Positions 16,831 through 25,986 are shown, counted from the first letter of the stretch. The stretch: DNA of 64,000 bases from Agromyces cerinus (GCF_016907835.1 NZ_JAFBCT010000001.1:2728001-2792000), one strand, 5' to 3'. The notes: generated from the letters alone by a model not told the origin. Numbers and translations: made by a program.

Positions 16831-17529
16831 ATGAGCACGCCACCCGAACGCCCCGCCCGCGCGACCTACGTGCGACGGCGCCTCGTCGTCGGCGGCGCGG
16901 CGCTCGTCGTCGTCGCGCTCATCGCCTGGCTCGTCATCGCGATCGTCACGGCGATCGTCGCGGCCTCGGCTCCCACCGGCCCCGGAACGCAGGGCGGCGA
17001 CGGCAGCCACCCGAACCGGGAAGCGCTCGAACTCGATCCCGAGCTGCCGGCACCCGTGCTGCGCCAGCTCGAGTACGTGCGCGACCACTGGGACGCGGAC
17101 TCGAGCGAGCGCTACGGCGTGCTCGGCGTCGACGACTGCGTGAACTTCACCTCCCAGACGCTCATCGAGCGCGGCTGGCAGGTCGACGAGGAGTGGTGGT
17201 ACTCCGAGGACGGCGACGCCTACGCCCACTCCCCCGCATGGCGCTCGTCGACGCTCTTCAGCGACTACCTCGCCTCGCATCCTGAACGGGCGACCCCGCT
17301 GTCCGACGCCCAGCGCGCGAAGGTGGAGCCCGGCGACATCGTGCAGTTCGACTGGGATGCCTCGGGCGACCGCGACCACACCGCCATCGTCACCGCGGTG
17401 CGCGAGGGGGGTGACGGCGAGATCGACGTCTACTACGGCGGGCACACGGATGCCACGTGGGATCGCTCGGTCGACGACCATCCGAAGCATCCCGAGACGA
17501 AGGTGTACTACTGGAGCGTCGCGGACTGA
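16831..17529 (+). CDS. Membrane-anchored amidase-domain protein (Amidase_6-like), copy 1
   Basis: A 232-residue protein with a short Arg-rich N-terminus, one transmembrane helix (about 18-48) and an extracytoplasmic domain. That domain has a likely catalytic Cys in DDCVNFTSQTL (about 108), His in GDRDHTAIVT and Asp/His in YYGGHTDATWDRS. This is the pattern of Cys/His amidases of the Amidase_6 (CHAP/NlpC-like) group, suggesting hydrolysis of a peptide or amide bond outside the cell, perhaps in the wall. The start ATG follows GGTGGA. A paralogue follows 39 bases downstream. Confidence 0.75.
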   Translation: MSTPPERPARATYVRRRLVVGGAALVVVALIAWLVIAIVTAIVAASAPTGPGTQGGDGSHPNREALELDPELPAPVLRQLEYVRDHWDADSSERYGVLGVDDCVNFTSQTLIERGWQVDEEWWYSEDGDAYAHSPAWRSSTLFSDYLASHPERATPLSDAQRAKVEPGDIVQFDWDASGDRDHTAIVTAVREGGDGEIDVYYGGHTDATWDRSVDDHPKHPETKVYYWSVAD

Positions 17530-17568
17530 TTCGGCTGATCCTCAGGCGACGCTCCTACGCTGACGCCG

Positions 17569-18309
17569 ATGCCGAGCACCTCCAAGACCCCTGAATCCCG
17601 CCGCCGCGGCCTCGTACTCGTCGGCGTCGTCGCCGTCGTGCTCATCGCGGGCGGGGCGACCCTCGCGTGGACGGCGCAGCAGGGAGCCGGCGAGGCCGCG
17701 GCGAACGGTTCCGCCGACACGTTGGCCGGTGCAGCCGGAGCGGCAGGAGCGGCAGGAGCGCCCGGCGCGGGCCGCCCGGCTTCCGACGCCGACACGGAGG
17801 TCGCCGACTTCTCGGCCTACTCCGACGGCGTCGCCGCCCAGCTCTCGTACGCGTTCGAGCACTGGACCGACACCGAGAGCGAGACCTACGGCTACCTCGA
17901 CGAGAACGACTGCGTGAACTTCACGAGCCAGACCCTGCTCGCGCGCGGCTGGATCGAGGACGACGAGTGGTGGTTCGACGAGTCGGGCGACGCCTTCAGC
18001 CACGCCGATGCCTGGATCAGCTCGACGGCCATGCGCGACTACCTCGAGACGCGCCCCGAGCGGGCCACGGCGCTCACCGACGACGAGCGTGCCGCGGTCA
18101 AGGTCGGCGACGTCGTGCAGTTCGACTGGGACGACTCGGGCGACCGCGACCACACCGGCATCGTGACCTCGGTCGAGACGGAGCTCGACGGGTCGATCAC
18201 GATCCTCTACGCGGGTCACACCGACCCGACGTGGGATCGCTCGGTCGACTGGGCGATCACCGTGCTGCACCCCGGCGGCGTCGCGTACTACTGGAGCATT
18301 CCCGAGTAG
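17569..18309 (+). CDS. Membrane-anchored amidase-domain protein (Amidase_6-like), copy 2
   Basis: A 246-residue paralogue of the preceding gene. It shares the order NDCVNFTSQTLLARGW, EWWFDESGDAFSHADAW, GDVVQFDWDDSGDRDHTGIV, then AGHTDPTWDRS and YYWSIPE. One helix near residues 15-33 anchors it. An Ala/Gly linker built on a repeated nine-base unit (about 17730-17765) separates helix and domain. The pair is a tandem duplication, with anchors and linkers diverged more than the catalytic core. The last 22 bases overlap the 3' end of the convergent DUF1294 gene. Confidence 0.75.
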   Translation: MPSTSKTPESRRRGLVLVGVVAVVLIAGGATLAWTAQQGAGEAAANGSADTLAGAAGAAGAAGAPGAGRPASDADTEVADFSAYSDGVAAQLSYAFEHWTDTESETYGYLDENDCVNFTSQTLLARGWIEDDEWWFDESGDAFSHADAWISSTAMRDYLETRPERATALTDDERAAVKVGDVVQFDWDDSGDRDHTGIVTSVETELDGSITILYAGHTDPTWDRSVDWAITVLHPGGVAYYWSIPE

Positions 18310-18773
18310 TCGAGCTCGGGCATGCTCAGGCCCGCCTGCAGCAGCCCGATGAACACGGCGAGCACGAGCACGTTGATCACGACGGTGAGCCAGAACGCAC
18401 GGCGGAAGCTGCGCTTGCGCGTCTTGTGGCGGAAGAGCTGCTGGGCGACGACCGCGCCCGGCCAGCCGCCGGCGAACCCCGTCATGAGCAGCGTCGACTC
18501 CGAGGTGCGCGGCCCGCCGCGCTTCGCCGCCCGCTTGTCGAGCCCGTAGGCGACGAAGGCGACGAGACTCGCCGCGGCGTACCACGCCGGGACCCACCAG
18601 GGCAGCCAGGCGGCCACGACGGCGACGGCGAGCGCAGCGGCGAACACCACCAGCACGGCCCAGCTGAGCGACGATGGCAGCGGCCGCGAGAGATCGCGGT
18701 CGGGGCGGGCCGGCCGAGCGGCCGGCCGGGCCGTCGATCGAGGGCGCGGCGGCGGGTTCGGGTCGAGACGCAT
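18288..18773 (-). CDS. DUF1294 family membrane protein
   Basis: A 161-residue protein with a Pro/Arg-rich N-terminus and about four membrane helices. The DUF1294 core is clear: YGLDKRAAKRGGPRTSESTLL, then GGWPGAVVAQQLFRHKTRK and SFRRAFWLTVVINV. The function of this family is unknown. Its 3' end overlaps that of the amidase gene by 22 bp in convergent orientation. No good ribosome site precedes the ATG, so it may be leaderless. Confidence 0.85.
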   Translation of the reverse strand: MRLDPNPPPRPRSTARPAARPARPDRDLSRPLPSSLSWAVLVVFAAALAVAVVAAWLPWWVPAWYAAASLVAFVAYGLDKRAAKRGGPRTSESTLLMTGFAGGWPGAVVAQQLFRHKTRKRSFRRAFWLTVVINVLVLAVFIGLLQAGLSMPELDYSGMLQ

Positions 18774-18823
18774 ACGCCGATGCTACGGCCGGCGCACGAC
18801 ACCCCGCCCGCCCCCGAGCGGGG

Positions 18824-19873
18824 CTACTGGTTCGAGAACGCCGCGTCGAACGAGGCGGTCGGCTTCGGCCAGAGCAGCGAGCGGATGAATCCGACCGCCT
18901 CCGCCGCACCGTGCAGCCGGTCCATGCCCGCGTCCTCCCATTCGACCGAGATGGGTCCGGCGTAGCCGATCGCGTCGAGCGCGCGGAACGAGTCCTCCCA
19001 CGGCACGTCGCCGTGGCCGGTCGAGACGAAGTCCCAGCCGCGCCGCGGGTCGCCCCACGGCAGGTGCGAGCCGAGCACGCCGGCCCGCCCGTTCTGCGGG
19101 CGCATCCGCGTGTCCTTGCAGTCGACGTGGTAGATGCGGTCCTTGAAGTCCCAGATGAAGCCGACCGGGTCGATGTTCTGCCACATCATGTGCGACGGAT
19201 CCCAGTTGAAGCCGAACGCCTCCCGGTGCCCGATCGCCTCGAGCGTGCGCACCGAGCTCCAGTAGTCGTACGCGATCTCCGACGGGTGCACCTCGTGCGC
19301 GAACCGCACGCCCTCGGCGTCGAAGACGTCGAGGATCGGGTTCCAGCGCGCCGCGAAGTCCTCGAAGCCGGCGTCGATCACCGAGGCCGGCACGGGCGGG
19401 AACATCGCGACGTAGGGCCAGATCGACGAGCCGGTGAACCCGACGACGGTGTCGACCCCGAGCGCCCGGGCGACGCGCGCCGAGCGCTTCATGTCGTCGG
19501 CGGCGCGCTGCCTGACGCCCTCGGCGTCGCCGTCACCCCACGTGTAGGGCCGCACGATCGCCTCATGGCGGAAGTCGATGGGGACGTCGCACACGGCCTG
19601 GCCGGTGAGGTGGTTCGAGATCGCGTAGACCTTCAGGCCGTGGCGGTCGAGGATCTCGCGACGCTCGTCGAGGTAGCCGGGTTCCTCTTCGGCGCGCTTC
19701 AGGTCGAGGTGGTCGCCCGAGCACGCGATCTCGAGCCCGTCGTAGCCCCACTCGGCGGCGAGGCGGGCGACCTCAGCGAACGGCAGGTCGGCCCACTGCC
19801 CCGTGAAGAGGGTGACGGGGCGGGTCGCGGGCGCCGCGGCATCCGTCTCGTTCGAGTGCTGGCGGTCGGTCAT
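18824..19873 (-). CDS. Sugar phosphate isomerase/epimerase (TIM barrel), last gene of the sugar operon
   Basis: A 349-residue AP-endonuclease-2 family protein. Visible markers are WGYDGLEIACSGDHLD, HEVHPSEIAYDYW (metal Glu), NWDPSHMMWQNID (Asp and His), HVDCKDTRM and a final Glu in ISVEWEDAGMDR. The family isomerises or epimerises free or oxidised sugars and polyols. The ATG overlaps the stop of the epimerase gene by ATGA, so it is the seventh and last gene of the transport/catabolic operon. A longer in-frame start at 19960 lies inside the preceding gene and is rejected. Confidence 0.82.
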   Translation of the reverse strand: MTDRQHSNETDAAAPATRPVTLFTGQWADLPFAEVARLAAEWGYDGLEIACSGDHLDLKRAEEEPGYLDERREILDRHGLKVYAISNHLTGQAVCDVPIDFRHEAIVRPYTWGDGDAEGVRQRAADDMKRSARVARALGVDTVVGFTGSSIWPYVAMFPPVPASVIDAGFEDFAARWNPILDVFDAEGVRFAHEVHPSEIAYDYWSSVRTLEAIGHREAFGFNWDPSHMMWQNIDPVGFIWDFKDRIYHVDCKDTRMRPQNGRAGVLGSHLPWGDPRRGWDFVSTGHGDVPWEDSFRALDAIGYAGPISVEWEDAGMDRLHGAAEAVGFIRSLLWPKPTASFDAAFSNQ

Positions 19874-20739
19874 GCTCGCTCCCGTTCGTCTTGGAGGGCG
19901 GCCAGGTAGCGGATGCTCCGTGCCGCGAGTTCGTCCTGCGATGCGGCGAGGGGCCGCCACACCGATGCGGCGACGGCGATCGTGTCGTTGTCGCCCGTGA
20001 AGCTCTCGAGGCCGAGCGGACCCGAGTAGCCGACGTCGTCGAGGGCGTCGAGGAAGGCCGGCCAGTCGATGTGGTCGTCGCCCACCGCGCCGCGGTCGTT
20101 GCCGCAGACCTGCACGTAGGCGAGGTGCTCACCGGCGAGGCGGATCGCGTCGCCGACGCGCTGCTCCTCGATGTTCAGGTGGTAGCTGTCGAGGGCGAGG
20201 CCGAGGCCGGGCCCGAGCAGCGGCCCGAGCGCCTCGAGCGCCTGCTCGACGGTGTTGACGAGGCTCGTCTCGTAGCGGTTCAGTGGCTCGATCGCGAGGC
20301 GGATGCCGCTGCGCTCCGCCGCCCGCACGACCGGGCCGAGGCTGCCCTGCAGCTCGCGGTACCGGGCGGCGCGCTCCTCGGCGTCCATGCGCCAGGTGCG
20401 GCCCGTGGCGGCCGTGAACGGACCGGCGACCACGCGGGAGCCGAGCCGCTCGGCGACGCCGAGGCAGTGCACGAGGTAGTTCTGGGTGGCGACGATCTCG
20501 GATCCGGGCGCCGCGATCAGGTTGCGCCCCGGGCCCATCGCCCCGATCACCACGGGGGCGAGGCGGTGCTCGCGGAGCACGTCGGCCGCGGCATCCGGCG
20601 ACCAGTCGCCCGGCGTCTCGACCGGCAGTTCGATCGCGCCGAAGCCCATGCCGGCGGCCTTGGCGGCGAGCTCGGCGAGCGAGTCGTCGTCGAGCGGCGA
20701 GGTCCAGACCCAGGTGTTGACGCCGATGATGCGGCGCAT
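19870..20739 (-). CDS. D-tagatose/D-psicose 3-epimerase-like TIM-barrel protein
   Basis: A 289-residue enzyme. It resembles ketose 3-epimerases: EPLNRYETSLVNTVEQAL carries the first metal Glu (about 150), LDSYHLNIEEQ carries the Asp/His pair, and LGLESF supplies a distal Glu. Such enzymes invert C3 of free ketoses or related keto-sugars. It follows the substrate-binding protein gene after a 132-base gap holding a large palindromic element, and is coupled to the next isomerase by ATGA overlap. Confidence 0.8.
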   Translation of the reverse strand: MRRIIGVNTWVWTSPLDDDSLAELAAKAAGMGFGAIELPVETPGDWSPDAAADVLREHRLAPVVIGAMGPGRNLIAAPGSEIVATQNYLVHCLGVAERLGSRVVAGPFTAATGRTWRMDAEERAARYRELQGSLGPVVRAAERSGIRLAIEPLNRYETSLVNTVEQALEALGPLLGPGLGLALDSYHLNIEEQRVGDAIRLAGEHLAYVQVCGNDRGAVGDDHIDWPAFLDALDDVGYSGPLGLESFTGDNDTIAVAASVWRPLAASQDELAARSIRYLAALQDERERA

Positions 20740-20764
20740 GCTGCCTCCTTGCAGTGGAGAACGT

Positions 20765-20862
20765 CGGTCGAGTAGGGAGCGAGGCGAGCGTATCGAGACC
20801 CGGCTCGGGCCGCGAGGGCCTCCACCGGGTCTCGATACGGCACTGGCGTGCCTACTCGACCG
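20765..20862. repeat. 98-bp palindromic intergenic element
   Basis: Outer arms CGGTCGAGTAGG (20765-20776) and its exact complement (20851-20862) enclose inner arms CGTATCGAGACCCGG (20789-20803) and its complement (20825-20839), 15/15 matched. This is a REP-like dispersed palindrome of a type common between genes in Microbacteriaceae. It sits inside an operon between the binding-protein gene and the epimerase gene, where it would fold in the mRNA. Confidence 0.8.
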
Positions 20863-20871
20863 ACATTCGGG

Positions 20872-22077
20872 TTACGGGATCACCCGCTCCTGCCAGATCT
20901 GCGGGTAGCCCGGCAGGTCTTCGCCGCCGAACTTCGCGTAGTGGCCGTCGGGCATGCCGTCGTTCGCCTCGAGGTACTGGTCGACCTCTTCAGCGGTGAT
21001 CGGGGACTGCGGGAGCACCCACTCCTTGGGGATCTCCTCGCCGGCGAAGATCTTCTGCGCGGCGAGCAGCGGCGTGCGCCACTGGAAGTTGGAGTACACC
21101 GGTGCAAGACCCGTGAGCCCCGTCTCCTTCCACTTGCGCAGGAAGCTCATCTCGTCTTCGCCCGTCATGACGGGGTAGTCGGCGCCGGCGTCCTCGAACG
21201 CCTCGATGGCGGCGACGGCGCCGTCACCGGCATCCATCCAGATGCCGTCGACATCGCCCTTGGCGAGCTCGTCGGAGATGATCTTCTTGATCTCGGCGGG
21301 GTCGGCGCCCGTGAAGTAGTCGACCGCCTCGATGTCGTTCTCGCCGAAGAGCTTCTCGGCCGCGGCCCAGCGCTGTTCGAGCACGTCGACGCCCGGGAGG
21401 ATCCGGAGCGCGACGACCTTCGAGCCCGGTTCCAGCTCCTCGATGAGGAACTCGGCCGTGTCGATGCCCCACGCGAATCCGCCGATGGGGTGGATGAACG
21501 TGACGGGGCAGTCGGTCTGCACGCCGCGGTCGAAGACCACGACGGGCTTGCCGGTGTCGCACGCACGCTCGACGGCCGGGGTCATGGCCGCCGTGGAGTT
21601 CGGCGAGATGAGGAAGATGTCGCAGTTGCCCTCATTGATGAAGTAGTCGATGTCGGCGATCTGCGTGTCATCCGAGTCCTGCGCGTCGCGGGTCTCCATC
21701 TCGGAGATGGCCCCCGATTCCTGCAGGACCTTCAGCTGCTCGTTCATCGTGATCCAGCCGGTCTGCCGCCACGGGTTGGAGATCGAGGCGTTCGCGAAGC
21801 ACGCCTTCTTCGCTCCGGTGGCCGCGTAGGCCGACGTGTCGGTCATCTCGGCGTTGATGTACTGCAGCCACGGCTGCCCCTCGGGCCCTTCGGGCACGAC
21901 GGACCGTTCGGCGTACTGCTTGTCGTAGAGCTCCTGGTCGAACCATTCGACCGCTTCCTCCGTGGCTCCGGCGTCTTCCGACGGCGCGGCCACGTTGGGG
22001 TCGGTGGTACATCCGGCCAGTGCGAACAGCGCGAGAGCGCCGACCATGGCCGATGCCACTGAATACCTGCGTCGCAT
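20872..22077 (-). CDS. CUT2-type sugar ABC transporter substrate-binding lipoprotein
   Basis: A 401-residue periplasmic-binding-type protein with a lipoprotein signal (ALFALAGC, Cys near residue 22). The body has the Peripla_BP_4 pattern: YFINEGNCDIFLISPNS, GKPVVVFDRGV, GIWMDAGDGAVAAIEAF and PVMTGEDEMSFL. It binds an unknown sugar or polyol for the two permeases upstream. The ATG at 22077 is preferred over the GTG at 22080 because GGGAGG then lies six bases away. Its A is the last base of the permease stop (TGATG), so the genes are translationally coupled. Confidence 0.88.
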   Translation of the reverse strand: MRRRYSVASAMVGALALFALAGCTTDPNVAAPSEDAGATEEAVEWFDQELYDKQYAERSVVPEGPEGQPWLQYINAEMTDTSAYAATGAKKACFANASISNPWRQTGWITMNEQLKVLQESGAISEMETRDAQDSDDTQIADIDYFINEGNCDIFLISPNSTAAMTPAVERACDTGKPVVVFDRGVQTDCPVTFIHPIGGFAWGIDTAEFLIEELEPGSKVVALRILPGVDVLEQRWAAAEKLFGENDIEAVDYFTGADPAEIKKIISDELAKGDVDGIWMDAGDGAVAAIEAFEDAGADYPVMTGEDEMSFLRKWKETGLTGLAPVYSNFQWRTPLLAAQKIFAGEEIPKEWVLPQSPITAEEVDQYLEANDGMPDGHYAKFGGEDLPGYPQIWQERVIP

Positions 22078-23252
22078 CACGAACCTCCCTTGGTTTCGTT
22101 GTCAGCCCTCTGCGTCGAGGGAATGGGTGCAGGGCGAGCGGATGCCGCGGCATCCTGCTCCTCCGCCGGTGCCGGCGAAGTCTGGGTTGCGGTCTCCGAT
22201 GATGACGGAGTCGGCGAAATCGGGGGTGCTGGCGCCTCGAGGGCGCGGCCCTTGCGTCGGGCGCGAACCGTGGTCGCGGCGTAGGCCACGGCGAGGATGA
22301 TGATCGCGCCCTGCACCGCGTCGCGGTAGGTCGAGGGCACCCCGGCGAAGTTCAGCAGCGTGAAGAGCGCCTCGAGGGCGAAGGCACCGGCCGCCGCCGC
22401 GACGACCCAGCCGCGGCCGCCGCCGAGCACCACGCCGCCGAGCACGACCGCGGTGATCGCGGTGAACTCGTAGCCGCGGCCGACGCTCGGATGCACGCCG
22501 GCGTAGCCGACGAGCAGCACGCCGGCGACGGTCGCCGAGAGCGAGGAGATGATGAAGGTGGAGGTCTTCACCCACCAGTTGCGCGCACCCGAGTACCGGG
22601 CGGTCGTGGGGTTGTCGCCGAGGGCGATGATCGTGCGACCGAACGGGCGCCGGGCGAACCAGACCGCGAGGAGGAGCACGACGACGAGCACGACGACCGA
22701 CCAGGGCAGGATGTCGATGACGGGCAGGTTCCTGATGCCGCCGCGCCCGATCTCGCGGAAGCCGTCGGCGGGGTTGCCGGTCGCCGCGCCGCCGGTCCAG
22801 TAGAGGGTCGCGCCGAGCAGGGCGAGCATCATGCCGAGCGTGGCGATGAAGCTCGGCACCTTGAGCAGGGTGACGATGAGGCCGTTGACGAGCCCGATGA
22901 ACGCGCCGAACGCGAGCATGAACAGCAGCACGGGGATCGACTTCGACTCGTCCTGGCCGATGAGGTTGCCGGCGATCACGACCTGGGCCGTCACGACCGA
23001 TCCCATGGAGAGGTCGAACTCGCCGCCGACGATCACGAAGTACTGCCCGATCGCCACGATCGCGACGGGGGCGACGCGCTGCACGAACCGGATGAACTGC
23101 GACGGCTCGGCGAACGAGGGGTTCAGCACCGTGATCGCGACGAGCAGCACGATCAGGAGCAGGAAGACCGCGCCACGGGGGCTGACGAGCGTGCGGGCGA
23201 AGCCGGCAGCCCGCTGGCCGGCGGTGGGCTGCGGGGCGGTCACGTCGCTCAT
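22077..23252 (-). CDS. CUT2 sugar ABC transporter permease 2
   Basis: A 391-residue BPD_transp_2 (RbsC-like) permease with about ten helices. Family signatures are GQYFVIVGGEFDLSMGSVV, NGLIVTLLKVPSFIATLG and ALGDNPTTARYSG. The last 60 residues are a Pro/Ser/Ala-rich hydrophilic tail unusual for the family. The ATG overlaps the stop of permease 1 by ATGA. A heterodimer with permease 1 is the likely transport channel. Confidence 0.9.
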   Translation of the reverse strand: MSDVTAPQPTAGQRAAGFARTLVSPRGAVFLLLIVLLVAITVLNPSFAEPSQFIRFVQRVAPVAIVAIGQYFVIVGGEFDLSMGSVVTAQVVIAGNLIGQDESKSIPVLLFMLAFGAFIGLVNGLIVTLLKVPSFIATLGMMLALLGATLYWTGGAATGNPADGFREIGRGGIRNLPVIDILPWSVVVLVVVLLLAVWFARRPFGRTIIALGDNPTTARYSGARNWWVKTSTFIISSLSATVAGVLLVGYAGVHPSVGRGYEFTAITAVVLGGVVLGGGRGWVVAAAAGAFALEALFTLLNFAGVPSTYRDAVQGAIIILAVAYAATTVRARRKGRALEAPAPPISPTPSSSETATQTSPAPAEEQDAAASARPAPIPSTQRADNETKGGS

Positions 23253-24376
23253 GCCGAACCCTCCTTCTCGTGGTCCTCGACCGGCGAGGCGGTATGGGCG
23301 TCTCGCGTGTTGTCGAGCGGATCGGGGCCGACGCGGGCGGAAGCGCCGCCCGCGGCATCCGGAGTCGCCGACCCTGCGGTGAATCGCGGACGGCGCCGGT
23401 CGAGCGAGCGGGTCGTGTACACGGCGACGGCCGCGACGATGACGACGCCGCGCACGACGTCCTTCAGGAAGGGGTTGACCTGCATGACGCTCATCACGTT
23501 GTCGACGACCGCGAAGATCGCGACGCCGCCGATGGTGCCCCAGATCGATCCGCGGCCGCCCATGAGCAGGGTGCCGCCGAGCACGACCGCGGCGATCGAG
23601 AGCAGGTCGTAGCCGCCCTGGATGCCGACGGTGGGGCTGCCGACGCCGAGCCGGCTCGCGAGCAGGAGCCCGGCGAGCGCCGCCGTCATCGAGCACAGCA
23701 CATGGGCGATGATGACCGGACGCGCAGTGCGGATGCCCGAGAGGCGCGCGACCTGCTCGTTGCCGCCGACGGCGAACATGTGGTTGCCGGTGCGGGTGCG
23801 GGCGAGGAAGAACGCGCCGGCCACGGCGACCACGAGCATGATGAGCGTCGACACCGGCACGGGCCCGATGCCGGTCGCGCCGATCAGCTGGAACTCCCAC
23901 GGCACCTCGCCGCTCGTGCCCTTGTAGTTCGTGTCGAGGTAGCCCTTGATGATGAGCCCCGTGCCGAGCGTCGCGATGAAGCCGTTGACCTTGAGCTTCG
24001 TGACGATGAGGCCGTTCGCGAGTCCGATGAGGGCCGAGACGACGAGCACCGCGAGCACCGCGATCGGGATGTTCGCGGGGTTGCCGGCCATGAGGTCGGC
24101 GGCGATGAGGCTCGAGAGGCTGATGACGTAGGGCACCGACAGGTCGAGCGACGCGCAGAGGATCACGAGCGTCTGCCCGATCGCGACGAAGCCGAGCACG
24201 CTCATGCCGGTGAGGATGTCGCGGATGTTGCCGGCGCTGAAGAAGTTGCGCCCGACGCTCGCGACGAGGATCGCGCCGATGATGACGACGCCGATGAGCG
24301 CGATGCCCACGATGAGGCTCGAGTCGAGGCGACGACGGCGGCCGCGGCGAACGGATGTGGCGGTGGCGGCGCTCAT
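23249..24376 (-). CDS. CUT2 sugar ABC transporter permease 1
   Basis: A 375-residue RbsC-like permease. It carries GFVAIGQTLVILCASLDLSV, NGLIVTKLKVNGFIATLG and AVGGNEQVARLSGIRT, with about ten helices and a short charged tail. It is joined by ATGA overlaps to the ATPase gene upstream and the second permease downstream. Having two different permease genes instead of one homodimeric permease is a known CUT2 variant. Confidence 0.9.
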   Translation of the reverse strand: MSAATATSVRRGRRRRLDSSLIVGIALIGVVIIGAILVASVGRNFFSAGNIRDILTGMSVLGFVAIGQTLVILCASLDLSVPYVISLSSLIAADLMAGNPANIPIAVLAVLVVSALIGLANGLIVTKLKVNGFIATLGTGLIIKGYLDTNYKGTSGEVPWEFQLIGATGIGPVPVSTLIMLVVAVAGAFFLARTRTGNHMFAVGGNEQVARLSGIRTARPVIIAHVLCSMTAALAGLLLASRLGVGSPTVGIQGGYDLLSIAAVVLGGTLLMGGRGSIWGTIGGVAIFAVVDNVMSVMQVNPFLKDVVRGVVIVAAVAVYTTRSLDRRRPRFTAGSATPDAAGGASARVGPDPLDNTRDAHTASPVEDHEKEGSA

Positions 24377-25986
24377 CGGCCGTCCTCCCCGTTCGAGGCA
24401 TCCGACACGGCATCCGGGCCAGGGGCATCGGCCGTGCCGACGACCTTCGTGCCGCCGACCCTGAGCGTTCCGGTGGCGGCCGTGAGGATCGTGGCCTCGT
24501 CGCTCCGAGCCGGGAGCTCGGCCGAGGCTCGGCCGTCGTGCATGACCACGATGCGGTCGGACATGCCGATGACCTCGGGCAGTTCCGAGGAGATCATGAG
24601 GATGGCGACCCCTTCCTTCGCAAGCCGTCGCATGAGCGTGTAGACGGCGACCTTCGCGCCGACGTCGATGCCTCGGGTCGGCTCGTCGAGCAGCACGACC
24701 TTCGGCTTCGTGGCGAGCCACTTCGCGAGCACGACCTTCTGCTGGTTGCCGCCCGAGAGGTACTGCACCTCTTGGTCGACACCGCGTGAGGACACCTCGA
24801 GCGAGGAGAGCACACCGGGCAGTTCGCGCCGCGCCTGCCCGGTGCGTCGCGCGAAGACCGAGCGGATGACGAGCAGCGCGTTGTCGCCGACCGACTGGTT
24901 CAGGGCGAGGCCCTGGGCCTTGCGGTCCTCGGTGATGAGCGCGATGCCCGCCTTCACGGCCTGCCGCGCCGAGGTCATGCGCACCGGGCGGCCGTCGAGC
25001 CGGAGCTCGCCGCGAGTGAACTGGTCGATGCCGAAGAGCGCCTCGACGAGTTCGGTGCGCCCGGAGCCCTGCAGGCCGGCGACCCCGACGATCTCGCCGG
25101 CTCGGAGTTCGAGGTCGATGCCGTCGACGTAGGCGTTGCCGACGCCGCGGAGCTCGAGTCTCGGCTCGCCCACGACCGTGCCCGCTTCGGCGGCCGGGAA
25201 GTAGGCGGAGATCGGGCGGCCGACCATGCGGCGCACGAGCTCGTCGGTGTCGAGCTCGGCGGCCGGGCCGCTCGAGACGAGCGCGCCGTCCTTCAGCACG
25301 GTGATCGTGTCGCAGAGGTCGAAGATCTCCTTGAGGCGGTGCGAGACGTAGACGATCGCGACCCCGCGCTCGGAGAGCCGGCGCACGATCGTGTAGAGCA
25401 GTTCGACCTCGTGGTCGGCGAGCGCGGCCGTCGGTTCGTCCATCTGGATGACCCGGGCGTCGACCGAGAGGGCCTTGACGATCTCGACGATCTGCTGCTC
25501 GGCGACGGTGAGGGTGCGCACCGGGGCATCCGCGTCGATCGTGTCGATGCCGAGGTCGGCGAGGAGCGCGCGGGTCTCCGCGAGCATCGCCTTCCTGTCG
25601 ACGAGGCCGTGGCGCCGCGGCTCGCGGCCGAGGAAGACGTTCTGCGCGACCGTGCGCTCGGGCAGGAGGTTGAACTCCTGGAAGACCGTGGCGAGTCCGG
25701 CGTGCGCGGCCTGGACCGGGTGGCTGAACGCCACCTCCTCGCCGCCGAGCGTGATGCGGCCGGCGTCGCGCTCGTAGACGCCCGCGAGGATCTTCATGAA
25801 CGTCGACTTGCCGGCGCCGTTCTCACCGACGAGGCCGTGCACCTCGCCGGCGTGGAGTGTGAGCCCGACCCCGCGCAGCACCGTGACGCCGAAGAACGAC
25901 TTCTCGAGGCCCGTCGCGACGAGCACCGGCTCGCCGTCGAGCACTGCGCTGCGATCGGTCCGCGCCTGCGGCTGTTCCGCGGTCAT
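24373..25986 (-). CDS. CUT2 sugar ABC transporter ATP-binding protein (tandem domains)
   Basis: A 537-residue RbsA/MglA-like ATPase with two nucleotide-binding domains. The first has Walker A GENGAGKST (about 54-62) and Walker B VIQMDEPTAAL; its signature region TLTVAEQQIVEIVKAL is the degenerate family form. The second has the degenerate Walker A GLQGSGRTE, signature LSGGNQQKVVLAKWL and VVLLDEPTRGID. It energises the two permeases downstream. Its ATG overlaps the dehydrogenase stop by ATGA. Confidence 0.92.
   Translation of the reverse strand: MTAEQPQARTDRSAVLDGEPVLVATGLEKSFFGVTVLRGVGLTLHAGEVHGLVGENGAGKSTFMKILAGVYERDAGRITLGGEEVAFSHPVQAAHAGLATVFQEFNLLPERTVAQNVFLGREPRRHGLVDRKAMLAETRALLADLGIDTIDADAPVRTLTVAEQQIVEIVKALSVDARVIQMDEPTAALADHEVELLYTIVRRLSERGVAIVYVSHRLKEIFDLCDTITVLKDGALVSSGPAAELDTDELVRRMVGRPISAYFPAAEAGTVVGEPRLELRGVGNAYVDGIDLELRAGEIVGVAGLQGSGRTELVEALFGIDQFTRGELRLDGRPVRMTSARQAVKAGIALITEDRKAQGLALNQSVGDNALLVIRSVFARRTGQARRELPGVLSSLEVSSRGVDQEVQYLSGGNQQKVVLAKWLATKPKVVLLDEPTRGIDVGAKVAVYTLMRRLAKEGVAILMISSELPEVIGMSDRIVVMHDGRASAELPARSDEATILTAATGTLRVGGTKVVGTADAPGPDAVSDASNGEDGR

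Noticed and set aside
17730..17765. Nine-base tandem repeat as a mobile or phase-variable element
   Set aside because: The unit length is a multiple of three, lies inside a linker and leaves the frame intact, so it is only a low-complexity spacer.
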